NCBI RefSeq assembly: GCF_003011885.1
Contig: NZ_PXXO01000007.1
Coordinates: 100,094 to 164,093 of the forward strand
DNA length: 64,000 bases
DNA from: Cyanobium usitatum str. Tous
Lineage (GTDB): Bacteria > Cyanobacteriota > Cyanobacteriia > PCC-6307 > Cyanobiaceae
Reading direction: 5' to 3'
In this document: positions 7,785-15,929 of the stretch, piece after piece
Position numbering within the stretch: position 1 is the first letter of the stretch
Layout: every line of letters begins with the position of its first letter
Position numbers and translations under genes: made by a program
The notes under the pieces: model-generated
What the model was told of the DNA's origin: nothing
Seen by the model: only the letters and a program-made list of their open reading frames with translations
Databases searched by the model: none

Positions 7785-8906
7785 TCAAGCGAAGCCCTTG
7801 CCGGAATCTTTGGCAACGCACACCTGCAATTGCCGGCGCAACTGAGCGTGGTCGAGATTTTTACCGATCAGCACGATCTGGTTCTTGCGTCCTGAGCCCT
7901 CTGGCCAGTCGGAATCGTCGATTGAGAAGCGCTTGCCAGCCAGGTGGAACACATGGCGGCGCTCACTTTCGTTGAACCAGAGGATCCCCTTGGCGCGAAA
8001 CACCTCAGCTGGCAGCTGGTTATCGAGAAAGTTCTGAAATTTGCGCAGGGCGAAAGGCCCCTCCGCCGCAAACGACAACGAGGTGAATCCCTCGATGGCT
8101 GCGTGATCGGGGTGAGCGGCGTGATCGTGCTTGTGATGATTGTGGTCGTGGTGATCGTGATTGTGGTGCTCGTGGTGTTCGTGATCGTGGTGCTCGTGCT
8201 CGCAGTGGCCGTGGTCGTGGTCACAGGAGCTGTGGTCTGGCTCGGCGCTGAGCTGCTGCTGGGCAACGATTTTGTCGCTTTCGAACAGCCCCACGCTGAG
8301 CAGCAGCGGCAGGGGCACTTCGCCCTTGACCGAGCGCAGGATGCGGGCATCGGTCTTGATCTCGCGCAACTGGGCCTCCAGGGCCGCCAGCCGCTCCTCA
8401 GCTACTAGGTCGCATTTGTTTAGTAACAGCATGTCGCTGTAAACGATCTGGGCCCGGGCCACATCACCCTCCAGCAGCTCGTCGCTGAAGTTCTCGGCGT
8501 CTACCAGGGTGATGATGGAGTCGAGCCTGGTGGCATCTCGCAGGTCGCTGCCGAGGAAGGTCATGGCCACCGGCAGGGGATCGGCCAGGCCGGTGGTCTC
8601 CACCACCAGATAGTCCACCGGATCGGGGCGCTCCAGGATGCGGTAAACCGCCTCGAGCAGTTCGCCGTTGATTGAGCAGCAGATGCAGCCGTTGCTCAGT
8701 TCCACCATGTCTTCGCCGGTGGCAACAATCAGGTCGTTGTCGATGCCGATTTCACCGAATTCGTTGACCAGCACGGCGGTTTTGACCCCCTGCTGATTGC
8801 TGAGAATGTGGTTGAGCAGGGTGGTCTTACCCGCCCCCAGAAAGCCGGTGAGGATTGTCACGGGCAGGCCCGTGGGGGTGGCACTGGCGGTCATGGAATG
8901 GCGCAT
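7785..8906 (-). CDS. CobW/COG0523-family metallochaperone GTPase with His-rich loop
   Basis: The 373-residue protein has a Walker A GFLGAGKTT near residue 22, the hallmark GCICC metal-binding motif near residue 73, the switch ETTGLADP and the base-specificity NKCD. Residues about 225-270 are a dense His/Asp tract (DHDHGHCEHEHHDHEHHEHH and onward), followed by the CobW C-terminal domain. Such proteins load zinc onto target enzymes under deficiency. The gene sits between a zinc-regulated porin and a HupE-like permease, on the same strand as both. Met5 (8894) is an alternative start that fits the usual family N-terminus better. Confidence 0.92.
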   Translation of the reverse strand: MRHSMTASATPTGLPVTILTGFLGAGKTTLLNHILSNQQGVKTAVLVNEFGEIGIDNDLIVATGEDMVELSNGCICCSINGELLEAVYRILERPDPVDYLVVETTGLADPLPVAMTFLGSDLRDATRLDSIITLVDAENFSDELLEGDVARAQIVYSDMLLLNKCDLVAEERLAALEAQLREIKTDARILRSVKGEVPLPLLLSVGLFESDKIVAQQQLSAEPDHSSCDHDHGHCEHEHHDHEHHEHHNHDHHDHNHHKHDHAAHPDHAAIEGFTSLSFAAEGPFALRKFQNFLDNQLPAEVFRAKGILWFNESERRHVFHLAGKRFSIDDSDWPEGSGRKNQIVLIGKNLDHAQLRRQLQVCVAKDSGKGFA

Positions 8907-8929
8907 GGCTTAGCTGTGATGACACTAGG

Positions 8930-8963
8930 AACCCGTTGCCGCAATCCATTGGAGCAACGGGTT
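8930..8963. terminator. Strong hairpin between porin and cobW
   Basis: Perfect 10-bp arms AACCCGTTGC and GCAACGGGTT enclose a 14-base loop. The hairpin lies 8 nt after the porin stop and before the CobW start on the minus strand. It has no U-tract, so it may be an mRNA 3'-end stabiliser or a partial terminator that lowers cobW expression relative to the porin. Confidence 0.55.
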
Positions 8964-8971
8964 GGCTCGGC

Positions 8972-10453
8972 TCAGAACCGGAAGCTGGTTTTGATCAGGG
9001 CACCGAATTGGTTGGCCCCATCCCCACTCCCTCCAGGATTGTTGAGAAAGAAGATCGCCGGGGTCACGGAGATGGCGTCGGTGACCTGCCACTGGTACCA
9101 CCACTCCCAAGCCCACACGCCGGATTCGCTGGCAGCCCCATTGCGGGTGGCGGTTGCAAAGGCGGGTTGGCCCACTCCCATGCCAAAGCTGTTGCCCTCA
9201 GCCAGCACATCGCTCCATTGCAGGCCCACCATCCATGACTGGCTGGTGCGCAGGTCTGAGCCGGAGCTGCCGTTGACGCCGTAACCAGCGCTGATCGAGG
9301 GCAGCCAGCCACTCTCGGCGGGCTGCCAGAAGCCGCTGATGCCAAAGGCATTGGTGTTGACGCCGTTCTCCTCGATCTGGGTGGTGATGAACGGGGTGGC
9401 CCCGGGCACACCCACACCGGCCTCGACATATGAATAGAGCGCGGCGATGCCCCAGTTCTCCTGGCCGTAGCCCAGCTGCACGCTGCTGGTGCCTGCTGAG
9501 CTGCTGCTGAACAGGCCCTGGGCGGAATCGGCACCATTGCCGGCCACGTAGTTAGCGCTCACGCTCCAGCCGTTCTGTTGCCACCAGAGGCCCAGGCCTG
9601 GGCCGAGGTTTTTGTTGTAGGCCAGCGGTGCACCGTTGAGGGTGAGGACGTTGAGGATGGTGTCGCTGGGGTAGACGCTGGGCCAGAGGGCGAGCATGTC
9701 TTCCTGGCCCACCCGGCCGCCGAGGGTGGCAGTGAACTGGCCGCCGATCGGAGACTGCCCAAGCGGGAACTGATAAAAGATCTTGTCGATGCCCACCACA
9801 TCGGGGCCACCCTCTTCCTGGAAGGCGATCTCCAGGGTGGAGAGGCCGCCGCCGAAGGCATTGCGATCGCCATCGAAGTTGCCGGCCCGCAGCACCGTGC
9901 GCAGCAGATCCTTGCCGCTGAAGCTGGTGTCGAGGTTGAGCTGCAGGTCGTAGTTGAACGTGACCTGCTCACCGGCAGGATTGTTGCTCACTCCGCCCAC
10001 CACGAAGCTGGCCAGGCCGGAGAGCTTGGTGGTGGTCGAGAACTGGCTGGCCTCGATTTCGCCCGCTTTTGCTTCGAGGCCATCGACGCGGCCCTTGAGC
10101 ACGGCCAGTTCCTGCGCAAACTCGGCCATCAGCCGCTTGAGCGTGTCGGTCACTTCAGTGACGCGATCAAGACAGGCGTTGAGCAGGGCGGCGGCCTCAA
10201 AGCGGGTCATGGCCTGCCCACCACTGAAGGTGCCGTTGGGGTAGCCGGCGACGCAGCCGTATTTCTCCACCAGGTTGGTCAGCGCCTGATAGGCCCAGTC
10301 GGTGGGGCGCAGATCAGAGAACTGGCTGATGCCGGTATTGAGGTCGGCGGGCTCGAATTCAACGGCAGCTGCGGTTACCGGTGCCAGTAATCCAGCAGCA
10401 GTTGCTGCAATCAGCAGGATTGGGCGAATTTTCACGGCTGCGAAGCGGGTCAT
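8972..10453 (-). CDS. SLH-domain outer-membrane porin, Zur-controlled copy
   Basis: The 493-residue protein has a signal peptide (ending near TAAAVE) and an SLH domain (FSDLRPTDWAYQAL, YGCVAGYPNGTFSGG, MTRFEAAALL). A short coiled coil and an OprB-like barrel terminating in TSFRF follow. It is paralogous to the porin at 5225-6838, with near-identical SLH and coiled-coil segments and a diverged barrel. A Zur box lies 22 bp before the ATG, so expression should rise in zinc deficiency. It is the outer-membrane member of the zinc island, and its shorter, different barrel may reflect substrate preference. Confidence 0.92.
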   Translation of the reverse strand: MTRFAAVKIRPILLIAATAAGLLAPVTAAAVEFEPADLNTGISQFSDLRPTDWAYQALTNLVEKYGCVAGYPNGTFSGGQAMTRFEAAALLNACLDRVTEVTDTLKRLMAEFAQELAVLKGRVDGLEAKAGEIEASQFSTTTKLSGLASFVVGGVSNNPAGEQVTFNYDLQLNLDTSFSGKDLLRTVLRAGNFDGDRNAFGGGLSTLEIAFQEEGGPDVVGIDKIFYQFPLGQSPIGGQFTATLGGRVGQEDMLALWPSVYPSDTILNVLTLNGAPLAYNKNLGPGLGLWWQQNGWSVSANYVAGNGADSAQGLFSSSSAGTSSVQLGYGQENWGIAALYSYVEAGVGVPGATPFITTQIEENGVNTNAFGISGFWQPAESGWLPSISAGYGVNGSSGSDLRTSQSWMVGLQWSDVLAEGNSFGMGVGQPAFATATRNGAASESGVWAWEWWYQWQVTDAISVTPAIFFLNNPGGSGDGANQFGALIKTSFRF

Positions 10454-10474
10454 GGAGCCAGTCTATGGCAAGAA

Positions 10475-10489
10475 TGAGAACGATTCTCG
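10475..10489 (-). promoter_or_regulatory. Zur box upstream of the zinc-island porin
   Basis: TGAGAACGATTCTCG matches the cyanobacterial Zur consensus TGATAATGATTATCA at 11 of 15 positions, with a perfect core GAGAA-N3-TTCTC. It ends 22 bp upstream of the porin ATG, where repressor binding would block transcription. Confidence 0.8.
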
Positions 10490-10509
10490 CCGAGGCTGTC
10501 GGTTGGGTG

Positions 10510-11544
10510 TCAGCGAATGGCCTTCCAGCGCTGGCTCAGGGCCTGCTGGCCGGATGCGTCGCAGCGGCCGCCCAGGCCGTTGACGATCAGGCAGGTGTTG
10601 GCGGCGAGGGTGGCCACCAGGTTGCCGTTGCCATCGGGTTCCGCTGCCAGACCATCGGCCACCAGTGGTGCGGCGGCGATGGGCACACCGCTGAGGCTGC
10701 TGACCCTCTGCAGCGCTTTGCCTGCCGGCAGCTGTTCGGCGAACAGCATCGGCACCTGCTCGCGCCGCAATTGCTCCAGCACGGCCTGGAATGCCTGGGG
10801 GCGCAGGGTGTCGCTGCCGCTGCTGGCATCCACCACCGCCAGTTCCTCCAGTCCGTAGGCCCGGGCCAGGCTGGCAAAAGCCCGGTGTCCGGTGGCCAGG
10901 GGGCTGGCGGTGGGAATGGTGGCAAGTTGCCGGCGGTTCCAGGCGTTCAGCTGCTGCAGGGTCGTCGTCATCGCCTGGGCCCGGGCGGCAATGGGGGCTT
11001 GGGCAGCAGGCTTTAGCTGCTGAAGTTGCTGGGCCACCAGCAGCACCAGGGCGGCCGCCTGGGTTGGGTCGTGCCACACGTGGGGATCCCGGTCGCCATG
11101 GGCATGCTCCTCCTCATCGTGGTGCTGGCCATGCTCATCGCGGTGCTGGTGAGAATCGGCGGTCTTGGGTTGCGCGGCCTCTAGGACGGGGCTGTTGGGT
11201 ACGGCCAGCTCGGCTACGGCCACGGTTTTGGTTTGGCTTGATCCCGGCTTGGTCAGTTCGGCGAGGGCTGGGGTGAGGCCGAAGCCGTTGATCAGTACCA
11301 GCTGGGCCTGGCTGAGTTCCCGGCTCTGCTGGGGCGTTAGCCGGAATTGATGGGGGTCGTCGCCTGGCTGCAAAAGGCAGCTCACCCGCATGTTGCTGGC
11401 GGCCAGGCGTTGTGTGATGTCGCAAAGGACCCCGTCGGCAGCGATCACGTCGGCCGGTGGGGGAGTGCGGCAAGCCTGCAGTCCTACGGCTGCTGCCAAT
11501 GCCAGAGCGAGAGAGGCAGCGGCGGGAGCGGGGATACGGGGCAT
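10510..11544 (-). CDS. znuA: Zinc ABC transporter substrate-binding protein
   Basis: The 344-residue cluster-9 binding protein has an N-terminal export signal with a possible lipobox Cys at 25 (GLQAC). Conserved metal ligands appear in DPHQF, in DPHVWHDP after the loop, and in GHRAF. A His/Asp/Glu-rich flexible loop (about 130-155) of the kind seen in zinc-specific ZnuA proteins follows the first domain. It captures Zn2+ in the periplasm for ZnuB/ZnuC. It is transcribed leftward from a Zur-box promoter shared with the divergent membrane-protein/znuC operon, and its stop lies 57 nt from the porin start, so read-through into the porin is possible. Confidence 0.93.
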   Translation of the reverse strand: MPRIPAPAAASLALALAAAVGLQACRTPPPADVIAADGVLCDITQRLAASNMRVSCLLQPGDDPHQFRLTPQQSRELSQAQLVLINGFGLTPALAELTKPGSSQTKTVAVAELAVPNSPVLEAAQPKTADSHQHRDEHGQHHDEEEHAHGDRDPHVWHDPTQAAALVLLVAQQLQQLKPAAQAPIAARAQAMTTTLQQLNAWNRRQLATIPTASPLATGHRAFASLARAYGLEELAVVDASSGSDTLRPQAFQAVLEQLRREQVPMLFAEQLPAGKALQRVSSLSGVPIAAAPLVADGLAAEPDGNGNLVATLAANTCLIVNGLGGRCDASGQQALSQRWKAIR

Positions 11545-11568
11545 GGCTGGCGCGCCTGGTTCCGCGAA

Positions 11569-11583
11569 TGATAATGGTTCTCA
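11569..11583. promoter_or_regulatory. Zur box in the znuA / membrane-protein divergent promoter
   Basis: TGATAATGGTTCTCA matches the Zur consensus TGATAATGATTATCA at 13 of 15 bases. It starts 25 bp upstream of znuA and about 65 bp upstream of the chosen start of the rightward membrane-protein gene, so one site could repress both directions. Confidence 0.88.
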
Positions 11584-11647
11584 AGGTGTTGCTTGGGGGT
11601 GGGCTGTGGCTCGTTCTGCCGCCCTCCAGGTGGGATTGTTGGAGTTG

Positions 11648-12643
11648 ATGCCGCTGATACAGGGCATGGATCGTTCTGCTCTGACCAGGCCTCACGCCCT
11701 GCTGATGGCGGGTGTGCTGCTGTTTTTTTATCTCGATGCCTTCGTGCTGGGGGCTCCGGGCGGGATGGCGTTGGCGCTGCTGCTGCTGGCGCTGGTGGTT
11801 CTGCTGGGCTTTTTGCGGCATGCGGGCCATGGCCCCCCTGGAGCGATCCAGCCCGCGCCCGTGCTGCTGGCAGCTTTCGCCGCTCTGGTCGTGCTGGCCC
11901 TGAGCCGTGGAGCGCTTGTTTCGGTGGCACTGGCTGCGGCGCTGGTTGGTGCTGCTGGCGGGCTGGTCGAGGCCATCGGCCATTCCAGCCGTCGTTGCCA
12001 GGGGGTGGCTGGCCCGGTGTATTGCGGGGCGTTTGCTGGGATGACCTCTGAGCTGGTGCTCGGCCATCCAGGCTGGGTGGTGCTGGCCGGGGTGCTGGCC
12101 GGACTGGCGTTGTCGCTCCTGAAGAACAGTTGGAGCGGGATCGGCGGCAAGCTTGGAACCATCGCCTTTCTGGGGGTGCTCGGCGCCACGGGGCTGGCCC
12201 TGGTCTCCGGTGCGATCGGTGCCGGCGCCCCTCTGCATGCCTTTACCGGCGCAGAGCGCTGGCTGGTGCTGATCGCCTCCCTGCTCTCTCCGCTACTCAC
12301 CCATAGGCTCAGCTACTACTGGGGCTTCGGGGTGGTGCTGGGCTCCGCCCTGCCCTCCCTGGTGGTTGCCTTGCTCCTGGCCCTGCTGCCCCCTTCTTTG
12401 GAGCTGGCGCCGGGGCCCTTGGCGGCCATGTGGCTGGGTGCCAGTTTCGTCGGTATGACAGCTCCAGAGCGGCTAGCCCCTCGCCCGGTGCCCCTGTTGC
12501 TGGCAATGGGCCTGCTGTTCGCCCTGCTGAGCTTCAGCTTCGCTCCGCGCCTGGCGGGGATCGGCGGAGACCTCGGGGCCACGGCGGCGGTGTCGGTGTT
12601 TGCCGTGCTGGGGGCGCGGGTGCTGGTGCGCGACCGTCGTTAG
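11648..12643 (+). CDS. Polytopic membrane protein of unknown function, zinc island
   Basis: The product is about 331 residues with roughly ten predicted membrane helices and few charged residues. I do not recognise the family. The reading frame is open further upstream, but that part would run through the Zur box and the znuA 5' end, so ATG 11648 or 11666 is preferred. It ends 26 nt before znuC and shares the Zur-box promoter region, so co-expression with znuC under zinc starvation is expected. There is no His-rich segment. GAFAGMTSELVLGHPG and SFVGMTAPERL are internal-repeat-like blocks that might line a path through the membrane. Confidence 0.7.
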   Translation: MPLIQGMDRSALTRPHALLMAGVLLFFYLDAFVLGAPGGMALALLLLALVVLLGFLRHAGHGPPGAIQPAPVLLAAFAALVVLALSRGALVSVALAAALVGAAGGLVEAIGHSSRRCQGVAGPVYCGAFAGMTSELVLGHPGWVVLAGVLAGLALSLLKNSWSGIGGKLGTIAFLGVLGATGLALVSGAIGAGAPLHAFTGAERWLVLIASLLSPLLTHRLSYYWGFGVVLGSALPSLVVALLLALLPPSLELAPGPLAAMWLGASFVGMTAPERLAPRPVPLLLAMGLLFALLSFSFAPRLAGIGGDLGATAAVSVFAVLGARVLVRDRR

Positions 12644-12669
12644 GTTTGCGGTTGCACTGACGGTGTTGC

Positions 12670-13365
12670 GTGTCGCTTGAGGTGAGTGAGCTGCGGGTGC
12701 GCCGCGGCGGCGAGCTGGCTCTCGATGGTGTGGCTTTTGCGCTCGAGCCCGGCACGCTCACCGCCCTGGTGGGCCCCAACGGCGCTGGCAAAAGCACCCT
12801 CCTGCAGGCCATTGAGGGTCAGCTGCCAATCGAGAGCGGTTCGATCCGGCTCGATGGGGTGCCCCTCACCTTGGCCCTGGCGCGGCAGCAGTTGGCCCTG
12901 ATGCCCCAGCGGGGGGAGATCGCCTGGCACTTCCCTATCAGTGTCCGGGAGTTGGTGGCCCTGGGGCGGATGGCCGCCAAGCGTCCTGGCTGCTGCGATG
13001 TGGAAGCCGCCCTGCAGCGGGTGGGCCTGGCCGGGTTGGCCGGCAGGCGCCTGGATCAGTTGTCCGGTGGCCAGCAGCAGCGAGCCCTGCTGGCCCGCAC
13101 CTTGGTGCAGCCAGCCAGGCTGCTGCTGCTGGATGAGCCCTGCGCTGCCATCGACCCCCCTTCACGCACCCAGCTGCTCAAGGTGATGGGCCAGCTGCGC
13201 GATGCCGGTCTCACCCTGCTGGTGAGCAGCCACGACTGGGGCCGCGACCTCGATGCCTACGACCGGGTGCTGGTGCTTGATCGCTCCCTGCTCGCCGACG
13301 GCAGCCCCCAGCAGGTGCGCCAGGCCCTCGGCGACCTGCGGGTAGGCAACCACTGCTGCGGTTGA
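12670..13365 (+). CDS. znuC: Zinc ABC transporter ATP-binding protein
   Basis: The 231-residue ABC ATPase has Walker A GPNGAGKST (35-43), signature LSGGQQQR (about 132-139), Walker B LLLLDEP and a switch His in SSHDWG. It starts with GTG. It powers ZnuB using zinc delivered by ZnuA. It is downstream of the unknown membrane-protein gene. znuB is separated from it by the oppositely oriented zur gene, an unusual split for this transporter. Confidence 0.92.
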   Translation: MSLEVSELRVRRGGELALDGVAFALEPGTLTALVGPNGAGKSTLLQAIEGQLPIESGSIRLDGVPLTLALARQQLALMPQRGEIAWHFPISVRELVALGRMAAKRPGCCDVEAALQRVGLAGLAGRRLDQLSGGQQQRALLARTLVQPARLLLLDEPCAAIDPPSRTQLLKVMGQLRDAGLTLLVSSHDWGRDLDAYDRVLVLDRSLLADGSPQQVRQALGDLRVGNHCCG

Positions 13366-13375
13366 TGGGCTGGCG

Positions 13376-13777
13376 CTAGCTGGCCTGGCGCTGTTGACAA
13401 CTTCCGCAGAGCCCGAAAAATTCCAGGGTGTGAAATAGCAGCTGGAAGCCTGCGCTCTGGCCGCCGTCTAGGTGCACGTCGTGCATGGGGCAGTTATTAA
13501 GAACCACCGTGGCGCCGCAGTCGACACAGGTGAGGTGGTGTTCGTCGCGCTCTGTGGGGGCGAACAGAGCCTCGCCGCTGGGCAGGTGGCGGCAGCGGAT
13601 CCAGCCCCGCTGTTGTAGCTGGCGCAGGTGGCGATAAACCGTAGCCAGCCCCATGGGCTGGGAGCCTTGGCGCAGCAGGGCGTGCAGGTCCTGGCCGGAG
13701 AGTTCCCGGTCGGCTTGGCGCAACGCCGTAAGCAGCAGCTGCTGGCGGTCGTTTGACGCGGCAACCTGGGTGGGCAT
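13376..13777 (-). CDS. zur: Fur-family zinc uptake regulator Zur
   Basis: The 133-residue start at MPTQVAAS gives the normal family length; in-frame sequence upstream would be antisense to znuB and is rejected. The DNA-binding helix block is GLATVYRHLRQLQQRGW. HHLTCVDCG plus the C-terminal CGSC form the structural zinc site, and His residues after NNCPMHDVH are probable regulatory ligands. With zinc bound it should repress the two Zur boxes seen in this island. It is divergent from znuB with only 34 bp between starts and no box there. Confidence 0.88.
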   Translation of the reverse strand: MPTQVAASNDRQQLLLTALRQADRELSGQDLHALLRQGSQPMGLATVYRHLRQLQQRGWIRCRHLPSGEALFAPTERDEHHLTCVDCGATVVLNNCPMHDVHLDGGQSAGFQLLFHTLEFFGLCGSCQQRQAS

Positions 13778-13811
13778 GGCCAGAGTGGCTGGGGCGTAGT
13801 GCGCTGATCCT

Positions 13812-14624
13812 ATGGAGACTCTTTGGTGGCTGCTGCCCCTGGTGCTGGCGCTGGTGATCGGCGGCCTCTGCCCATTGGCCGGCACCTTGCTGCTGGTGCA
13901 GCGGCGCCTGTTCCTGGCAAATCTCGTGTCGCACGCGGTGTTGCCGGGTTTGGCCCTGGCGCTGGCCCTGCGGCTTGATCCGGGCCTCGGTGGGGTGATT
14001 AGCGGCCTAGCCGGTGCCCTGTTGGCGGAGCGGCTCAGCCGTGGTGATCGTTCTGGGGAAGGGGGCGATGAGGCGGTGCTCAACACCGTGCTGGCTGGCT
14101 TTCTCGGTTTAGGGGTGCTGTTGATTCCCCTGCTGCACATCCGGGTCGATCTGGAGGCGGTGCTGTTTGGCGATCTGCTGGCCGCCGCTCCTGCCGACCT
14201 GCTGCGCAGCCTGCTGGCCCTGGTGGCGGTGCTGCTGCTGCTCGCTTGGCGCTATCACCACTACGTGTATCTGGGGGTGGATCCCCTCGGCGCCGCCAGT
14301 GCTGGTCTGCCGGTGCAGCGGCTGCGGCTACTGCTCACCCTGGTGACGGCCTTCACGGTGGTGAGCGCCATGACCGCCGTAGGGGTGGTGCTGGTGATTG
14401 CCTTGATGGGTGCTCCGGCCCTAGTGGCCTTGGCTGGAGCCGCCAGCCTGCGCCAAGCCCTGGGGCGCTCGGCCCTGGTGGGTATGGGGATCAGCGGTGG
14501 CGGCTTTCTGTTGGCGATCCAGCCAGCTGTGAACCTGCCGCCCGGTCCCTTGATCGGGGTGCTGTGCATGGGCCTGCTGCCCCTGGCCTCCCTGCAGCAC
14601 CGGCGCCTATCAGCCAGCGGGTAG
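13812..14624 (+). CDS. znuB: Zinc ABC transporter permease
   Basis: The 270-residue cluster-9 permease has about eight to nine membrane spans. Family features are LVQRRLFLANLVSHAVLPG near the N-terminus and VVLVIALMGAPALVALAGA in the later core. It imports Zn2+ with ZnuA and ZnuC. The ATG at 13812 leaves 34 bp to the divergent zur start. The 3' end overlaps the convergent next gene by 15 nt. Because no Zur box precedes it, its promoter may lie inside zur or it may be less tightly regulated. Confidence 0.92.
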   Translation: METLWWLLPLVLALVIGGLCPLAGTLLLVQRRLFLANLVSHAVLPGLALALALRLDPGLGGVISGLAGALLAERLSRGDRSGEGGDEAVLNTVLAGFLGLGVLLIPLLHIRVDLEAVLFGDLLAAAPADLLRSLLALVAVLLLLAWRYHHYVYLGVDPLGAASAGLPVQRLRLLLTLVTAFTVVSAMTAVGVVLVIALMGAPALVALAGAASLRQALGRSALVGMGISGGGFLLAIQPAVNLPPGPLIGVLCMGLLPLASLQHRRLSASG

Positions 14625-15929
14625 CCACAGGGCCAGGCGCACCGGCTTGGCCAGGGGTTGCAGGCTGAGGCTGCTGCCATCCACCAGCACCGGCTTGGCG
14701 TGGCTGCCTGAGCGCAGGGTGAGCAGCAGCTGCTGGCGGGTGGGATCAAACAACATCGGCGCTCCCGGCTCCACCTCCCAGCCCTTCAAGGAGCGTTGCT
14801 TGAGCAGTTGGCCGCGGCGATCGAGGGCCAGCATCAGGGGCTGGGATCCCTGCGCCCAGTTGCTCACTACCAGCCAGACCCGATCCCCACCCCGGTCGCA
14901 GGCGCTGGCCAGGACGGCTTCGCTGCCGATCCAAAGCTGCCGCGGCGGTTGGCCCGGCTCCACCAGCTCAAGGGAGCGCCGGTAGTCGGGCCAGTGCCTC
15001 ACCAGCAGGGCGCGGCCGCTCACGGGGCAGAAACTGCTGAGCTCCCTACTGCCAGGCAGCAGCTGGCGCCGGCGGGGTTGGCCCGGCAGGTTGTGCAGGG
15101 TGAGGCCTTCAAGCTCAGGCACCACCACTCCGCCTCCCTCGGGGAGCAGCTGCATGGGGCCAGAAGCAGAGTGGGGCAGGGGCCATTTGCGCCCCTGGGC
15201 GGTACGCACACTGGTGCTCCCCGGATCCAGGGCGGTGGTGGACGATTGCACCAGCAGGTCGCCGCGTCGGTTGCTGCTCAGGTGGGCAAACAGCAGGGCT
15301 GCGTCGTCTAGGGGTTGAAGCCCACCCGCCACCGGTTCGGAGAGGCGCTGCGGTTCGCGCACCAGGTTGTGTTGCTGCAGCGGCAGCAGCCAGAGACGGT
15401 GGCTGCCCATGCCATCACCACTGAGCACGGCCACACCGGCACCGTTGCCGAGGGGCTGCACTTGGGCCAGCTGCGGCCACACCGGGGTCAGCGCCTGCCA
15501 GCTGCCATCGCGTCGTTGCAGCTGCAGCTGTTCGCCGCCGGCCACGGGCATCACCGCCAGCAAGCGCGGCCGGGGGTCCCAGTGCCACTGCTGGCGGCCC
15601 AGGGGCAGGTTGCGGCGGTCGACCCCTGCCAGCAGCAACCGCAATGGTCCGGGGATGGTTTGGCCTGGAAGCAGCAGCAGGCGCAGGGGGTTGCTTTCCC
15701 CCAGCCACATCCAGGCCAGCTGGGGTTGCAGGCTGCTGGAGCCCACCAGGCTGGATCTGCTCATCGGTCGGCTGAAGCGCAGGTCTAGGGCTGCTGGACC
15801 GGAGCTGGCGCTGCTTGACTCCAGTTCCAGCAGTCGTGGGGGGCGTAATAGCAGTAGTTGTTGCTGCAGCAAGGCCAGGGCGAGTCCTGCCGCCAGCACC
15901 AACGTGATCCGTTGCCCCGTTGCCGTCAT
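14610..15929 (-). CDS. Unrecognised exported/anchored protein, possible beta-propeller
   Basis: The 439-residue protein has an N-terminal hydrophobic helix (about 8-30), then a long Leu/Gln/Arg-rich extracytoplasmic domain. Repeating segments of the form LLxxxxGxQQLxLxRxDGSW and VxVPExxGLTLHxL are reminiscent of WD40/PQQ-like blades, but no blade signature is firm. It is the last gene of the leftward DUF3721-permease operon, joined to the DUF1980-type gene by an ATGA overlap, so it probably acts with that complex in the periplasm. No metal-ligand cluster is obvious. Confidence 0.7.
   Translation of the reverse strand: MTATGQRITLVLAAGLALALLQQQLLLLRPPRLLELESSSASSGPAALDLRFSRPMSRSSLVGSSSLQPQLAWMWLGESNPLRLLLLPGQTIPGPLRLLLAGVDRRNLPLGRQQWHWDPRPRLLAVMPVAGGEQLQLQRRDGSWQALTPVWPQLAQVQPLGNGAGVAVLSGDGMGSHRLWLLPLQQHNLVREPQRLSEPVAGGLQPLDDAALLFAHLSSNRRGDLLVQSSTTALDPGSTSVRTAQGRKWPLPHSASGPMQLLPEGGGVVVPELEGLTLHNLPGQPRRRQLLPGSRELSSFCPVSGRALLVRHWPDYRRSLELVEPGQPPRQLWIGSEAVLASACDRGGDRVWLVVSNWAQGSQPLMLALDRRGQLLKQRSLKGWEVEPGAPMLFDPTRQQLLLTLRSGSHAKPVLVDGSSLSLQPLAKPVRLALWLPAG

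Noticed and set aside
7944..8408. Rightward Val-rich ORF opposite cobW
   Set aside because: It is complementary to the His codons of the CobW loop, with no promoter or RBS evidence.
11390..11647. Long N-terminal extension of the zinc-island membrane protein
   Set aside because: It would run antisense through the start of znuA and the Zur box; composition is Ala/Arg-rich and unlike the membrane protein that follows.
13778..14140. Extension of the zur reading frame upstream
   Set aside because: It is antisense to znuB and lacks Fur-family similarity; the start at 13777 gives the standard length.
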